The translations under genes were made by a program, and so were the position numbers. From Bos javanicus (taxonomy: Eukaryota > Chordata > Mammalia > Artiodactyla > Bovidae), in contig NC_083871.1 in assembly GCF_032452875.1 (NCBI RefSeq), forward strand, positions 6,113,692-6,177,691: 64,000 nt of DNA, read 5' to 3'. The notes under the pieces were generated by a model that saw nothing but the letters and a program-made list of their open reading frames with translations, had not been told where the DNA came from and searched no databases. Shown here one piece after another: positions 60,974 to 64,000 of the stretch. Every line of letters starts with the position of its first letter. The stretch's first letter is position 1.

Positions 60974-62979
60974 GCAGCCAATGTGAGGCTATGTTTACAA
61001 AGCCTAATGGTTGCACCTTTTCACCTACAGATGGGCACAGAGCGGGCACAGGGCTGGACAGGATAACCACAATTCAGACATTTTTATTGATGCTTCCAAT
61101 TAAAAACCCTATCATTTAGAACCAGGATGCTACACATCTGCATGGTGGGGTTCTCCCTGCATTACACACTCCTCTCCTAACAGCCTCCCTCTGATTCTCC
61201 CGGGAGCCCTCTGAGGTTGGCGGGAAGGTGTTACTATGATGTTTGAGTTAAAAAAAATGAAATTGAGCAGCAAAACTGGGGAAGCGAAATGACGGCATCA
61301 GCGGACCACTCAGATGAAGGCAGCCACAGCCCTCGTGGTGCTGGTGATGAGGGCGGTGGCCCTGGGCAGGCGAGTCTTCCAGAAGGAAACCCGGTGTGCC
61401 CAGCCCACTGGGTGACAGCAGGTGCAAGTCCAGGCTCCCCGATGAAGGGCCCTCTGAAGTGGCAGTTTCCGGTTCACTATAAGCTGCACCTTGAGCCACC
61501 TACAGACAGTCTGGGTCCCTGCTCCAGCTCCCAGCATCCTCTGGGTCTGGACTCCTGTCTGCATTTTCACAGGACCTCCGGTGAACTTTACCTTTGGGAA
61601 ATGCTGCTTTTAGGGAATTCGGGGCAGGGCTGGGGATTAGCAAAGCCTGCCTTTCTGATACATTCCCCTCTGACCCCACGAATGCGGATACTTTATAGTG
61701 TGTCTACTCAAACCTAGTTTGGCCAACATGTTGCTATTTCTATAAATACCAACCTACCACTATATCTATGCAAAGCAGAAAAGCATCATGAAGGCAATCC
61801 AGGAGTTCCTTGTTTCAGGTTTTGTTTTTTCCTTTTTAATAGAAATCAAGCTGGAATCATACAGCTGATGGTCTCTAAGTCCCTCTTTTTGGAATGAACT
61901 TTCCGTTAGCAAAACACTCCATGTGTTGGTGCTTATCTGGCACGTAGCCATTATTTGTGGGCAGAAGTGGGCAGCAAACAGACAGTCTACTCTGCATATC
62001 TATACTTGGAAGGTTTATCATTAAATGCAATTATTCTTTTTACCAGGGCAGGCAGTCATTATAATCTGGCCATTTAGTATGCCAGCATTTCATTCAGTTA
62101 TCAAATATTTATTGAAGAGAACTTTCACTGTATAGTGAGGTTTTACTTGATTTACAGGAAAGTAATTCATTTGTGAGGTCTATTTCTCTGCCAGGAATGA
62201 ATTAACATGGGTCCCAGTGCATCCTGTAAGGGGTCTCTCACCACATAACTTATGTTCACTTTAATTTCCACCTCCCGACTACTCTCCTGTGAGCTTCCCT
62301 TAGGGCTAGATGTGCTGGGGATTGTTCATGGGATAACTGGGGGATTGCCAGGCACATTAGGGAAAACAAAGTTTGCTAAACTGTAGAAGTTAAGTTTTTA
62401 TCGAAAATGAATGTTGATTGAAAGTAGACATATTATACAGTTTTTCCAGATGGATGACAACCAAAAATCATTTTGGGAACTGCCTGATTCAAATATACAA
62501 ATGACAACTCTACAAAGATCCGCATTTCCTTACAACCCAGCTGTTTTGCTCCACGAATTTTCTGAGTTCCTGCTTCATTTTTGATAATCAGATAAGTGTG
62601 TGGCCCAAGGAAGAATCACATGAGGTCGCGATGTTCATCTTCTTCCTCACTTCCCTGAGCTAGATTACGAAACTCACTTTGCCTTCTCAGTCTGCTGTTT
62701 TGCCAGTTTGCTAGTCTCCTCTTGTGGAGAACAGTGGAAGACCCTGGCTTTAAGATAGCCTAATCCTAACCCTAACCACAGCCCCTCGCCAGTACCCCTG
62801 GGCAGCAGGGGCTCAGGTTATGTTTATGTCCAAACTTTCAGTGATCACTGGAGTTGGCACATTTATTATGCTTTTTCTACCTTTAGAGCAGAAGAGTAAA
62901 GTTTCTATTCGGTTCTAAAGACTATGCATGCCGTTAAAGGTAAGGTGTGCCCTGTTAATATTTTATTTTGAAGACTCTT

Positions 62980-63060
62980 TAGGGCCGCTCGCGACACTTC
63001 CGGTGGGGAAGCACGTGACTGGTCGTCCGCCATGACTGCACTCGGGGCACCCGGGCGGGG
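62980..63060. promoter_or_regulatory. CpG-rich patch with ETS-like and CACGTG motifs in IKZF1 intron 4
   Basis: An isolated CpG-dense patch sits in AT-rich intron sequence. It carries ACTTCCGGT (62996-63004, ETS-type core) and CACGTGAC (63012-63019, E-box) 7 bp apart. This pairing is common in promoters and enhancers. Function is an inference from motifs only. Confidence 0.35.
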
Positions 63061-63244
63061 CAGAATGTAGACCTTTTGTCTCCAGCCCCCAGTGTGGGAA
63101 CATGTCAGGAGCTTGGGTGCAGCCTTCAGTTTGCACTCCTTCATTTCTGGATCCAGAATACTTTCTCTTCTGCTGCCAAAGCCTCCATCCCCCACATCCG
63201 CTAGGTCGGGGGTTTAGGTATTAAATTCTTTACCAATTTGAGAG

Positions 63245-63298
63245 GGTCTCCTGCATTGCAGGCAGAGTCTTTACGGTCTGAGCCACCAGGGAAGCCCT
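63245..63298 (-). repeat. Bov-tA head fragment in intron 4
   Basis: ggtctcctgcattgcagg and gagccaccagggaagccc are the reverse of a Bov-tA tRNA-derived head only. Confidence 0.75.
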
Positions 63299-63825
63299 CA
63301 TATGGGAGCTGGTGGCAACCAAACCATCTCGGGTTATCTCGGTGGGAGTGTCGCCTGGGAGGAGAAGCCTTCTGAAAACAAAGTCTTTCTGAAAGACTAC
63401 ACTTTGCTGCTATTCCATCAGGATTCAATGAGTGTTTCTAAGAATCAAGTCCTGTTAGTACGAATACCCCCAACATGCATCTCCCATTCCTGGTTTCTCG
63501 GTGGACAATCTGAGGAGTGGATTTCAGGGCATCAGTCTCTTACTCTGTTTGGTTTTCTTATGGGTGGACCATCTGGCACAGCCCCGCCGCCCCTATTTAG
63601 CGAGCAGAACCTCAGGCCCTTGTCAGAACTTGCACACCTGTTACCTTTACCTTTCTGTTTATAGCTTTAGTTTAGAGGATCGAATTGGTGCATGTTTAGA
63701 AATCCTTCTGGATGAACAGGGAGGCTACACCTCGCTCAGGACACTCGGCCGGGAGGGGCCTTGCCCTCTGCGACACACCGCGGGCCCCTCCGGGCCACCG
63801 AAGGAGGAGCTACGCCAGGCCTTAC

Positions 63826-64000
63826 CAGTGTGGCTTCTCTTGTGGACCATGAGCACATTGGGGCCGATGCAAATGATCCCACAGACATCACACTTTAGTT
63901 TGCCGTTAGGAAGTCGAATGCCTCCAGCTCCTGACAAAGCTTTGCTGCCTTGGACACTGTGCGAGCCATTCATTTTCTCTCCGGAGGCATCGAGCATCCG
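63826..64000 (-). CDS. IKZF1: IKZF1 exon 4 (3' part, truncated by window end): zinc finger 1
   Basis: The visible part encodes 58 residues plus one base of a Gly codon. It begins inside the exon (RMLDASGEKMNG...) because the window ends at 64000. Residues about 35-57 form C2H2 finger 1, with C37, C40, H53 and H57 (Cys-X2-Cys-X12-His-X3-His), at roughly 63830-63898. It is followed by the linker start RSHTG. The donor is ACTG|gtaagg, with GT at 63825-63824. The exon ends after the first base of a Gly codon completed by exon 5. In human Ikaros, finger 1 modulates rather than anchors core DNA binding, and exons 4-7 are the ones lost in the dominant-negative IK6 form. Confidence 0.95.

Larger units (their letters stand above)
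58071..63825 (-). other. IKZF1: IKZF1 intron 4
   Basis: The intron has GT donor at 63825 and AG acceptor at 58072-58071. It holds one nearly complete Bov-tA (60770-60973), a fragment (63245-63298), an A/T-rich stretch (58200-58560) and a short CpG-rich patch with ETS and E-box sites (62980-63060). The rest appears single-copy and I recognise no exon in it. Small open frames on both strands at 58296-58513 look random. Confidence 0.85.
36010..64000 (-). other. IKZF1: IKZF1 (Ikaros) locus, 3' part: partial exon 4 to exon 8, introns and probable 3' UTR
   Basis: Ikaros is a nuclear zinc-finger transcription factor of lymphoid cells. Its N-terminal C2H2 fingers bind GGGA-core DNA and its two C-terminal fingers mediate dimerisation with itself and other IKZF proteins. 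Five blocks on the minus strand encode, in order, finger 1, fingers 2-3, finger 4, a linker, and the C-terminal region with fingers 5-6. They are joined by canonical GT/AG splice sites in matching phase. Introns are about 5755 bp (intron 4), 3975 bp (5), 5149 bp (6) and 8029 bp (7). Exon numbers follow the human gene, from memory. The paralogues IKZF2, IKZF3 and IKZF4 share the fingers, but the non-finger text in exons 7 and 8 matches Ikaros best. The promoter, exons 1-3 and the start of exon 4 lie outside the window. Confidence 0.96.

Noticed and set aside
62758..62778. Telomere-like cctaatcctaaccctaacc
   Set aside because: Only about three imperfect units; too short to be an interstitial telomere tract.

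Overview
This window is mammalian nuclear DNA, from a bovid ruminant (cattle, buffalo, sheep or goat type). The evidence is the repeat content: BovB (RTE-type) LINEs, BOV-A2 and Bov-tA SINEs, CHR-type tRNA-Glu SINEs and ruminant L1. BovB and the Bov SINEs together are diagnostic of Pecora/Bovidae. I cannot name the species from the sequence alone.

The only protein-coding gene I can support is IKZF1 (Ikaros), on the minus strand. The right end (about 36-64 kb) holds the 3' part of exon 4 (zinc finger 1), all of exon 5 (fingers 2 and 3), exon 6 (finger 4), exon 7 (linker), and exon 8 (activation region plus the two C-terminal dimerisation fingers, ending in TAA at 39779-39781). All splice sites are canonical. 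All four boundaries have the same phase, so exons 5, 6 and 7 can each be skipped without a frameshift. A long 3' UTR probably runs to a poly(A) signal near 36033. It contains an old MER20-like DNA transposon that is itself split by a Bov-tA SINE. The 5' exons (1-3 and the start of exon 4) lie beyond position 64000.

The left 36 kb is the region 3' of IKZF1 and shows no convincing host gene. Positions 1-12.4 kb are a stack of nested retroelements. An L1 ORF2 body (about 205-8288) is interrupted by a short BovB 3' fragment with a 9-bp target duplication, by an almost complete 3.6-kb BovB, and by a BOV-A2 SINE. Next comes a second, older L1 3' end carrying a 1251-bp mariner with recognisable terminal repeats and TA duplications. 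A third L1 shows the head-to-head inversion typical of twin priming. From 12.4 to 36 kb the sequence is mostly single-copy DNA with scattered SINEs, BovB 3' fragments, MER5A/MLT1-like remnants, a possible solo LTR containing a perfect 50-bp tandem duplication, and an old L1 3' end.

Functionally, the window supplies most of the DNA-binding and all of the dimerisation part of one lymphoid transcription factor, in a setting shaped by retroelement insertion. I found no undescribed gene system. The points most worth following up are the exon-phase architecture, an (AC)10 tract downstream of the exon 5 donor, a CpG-rich ETS/E-box cluster in intron 4, and the nested-transposon chronology.
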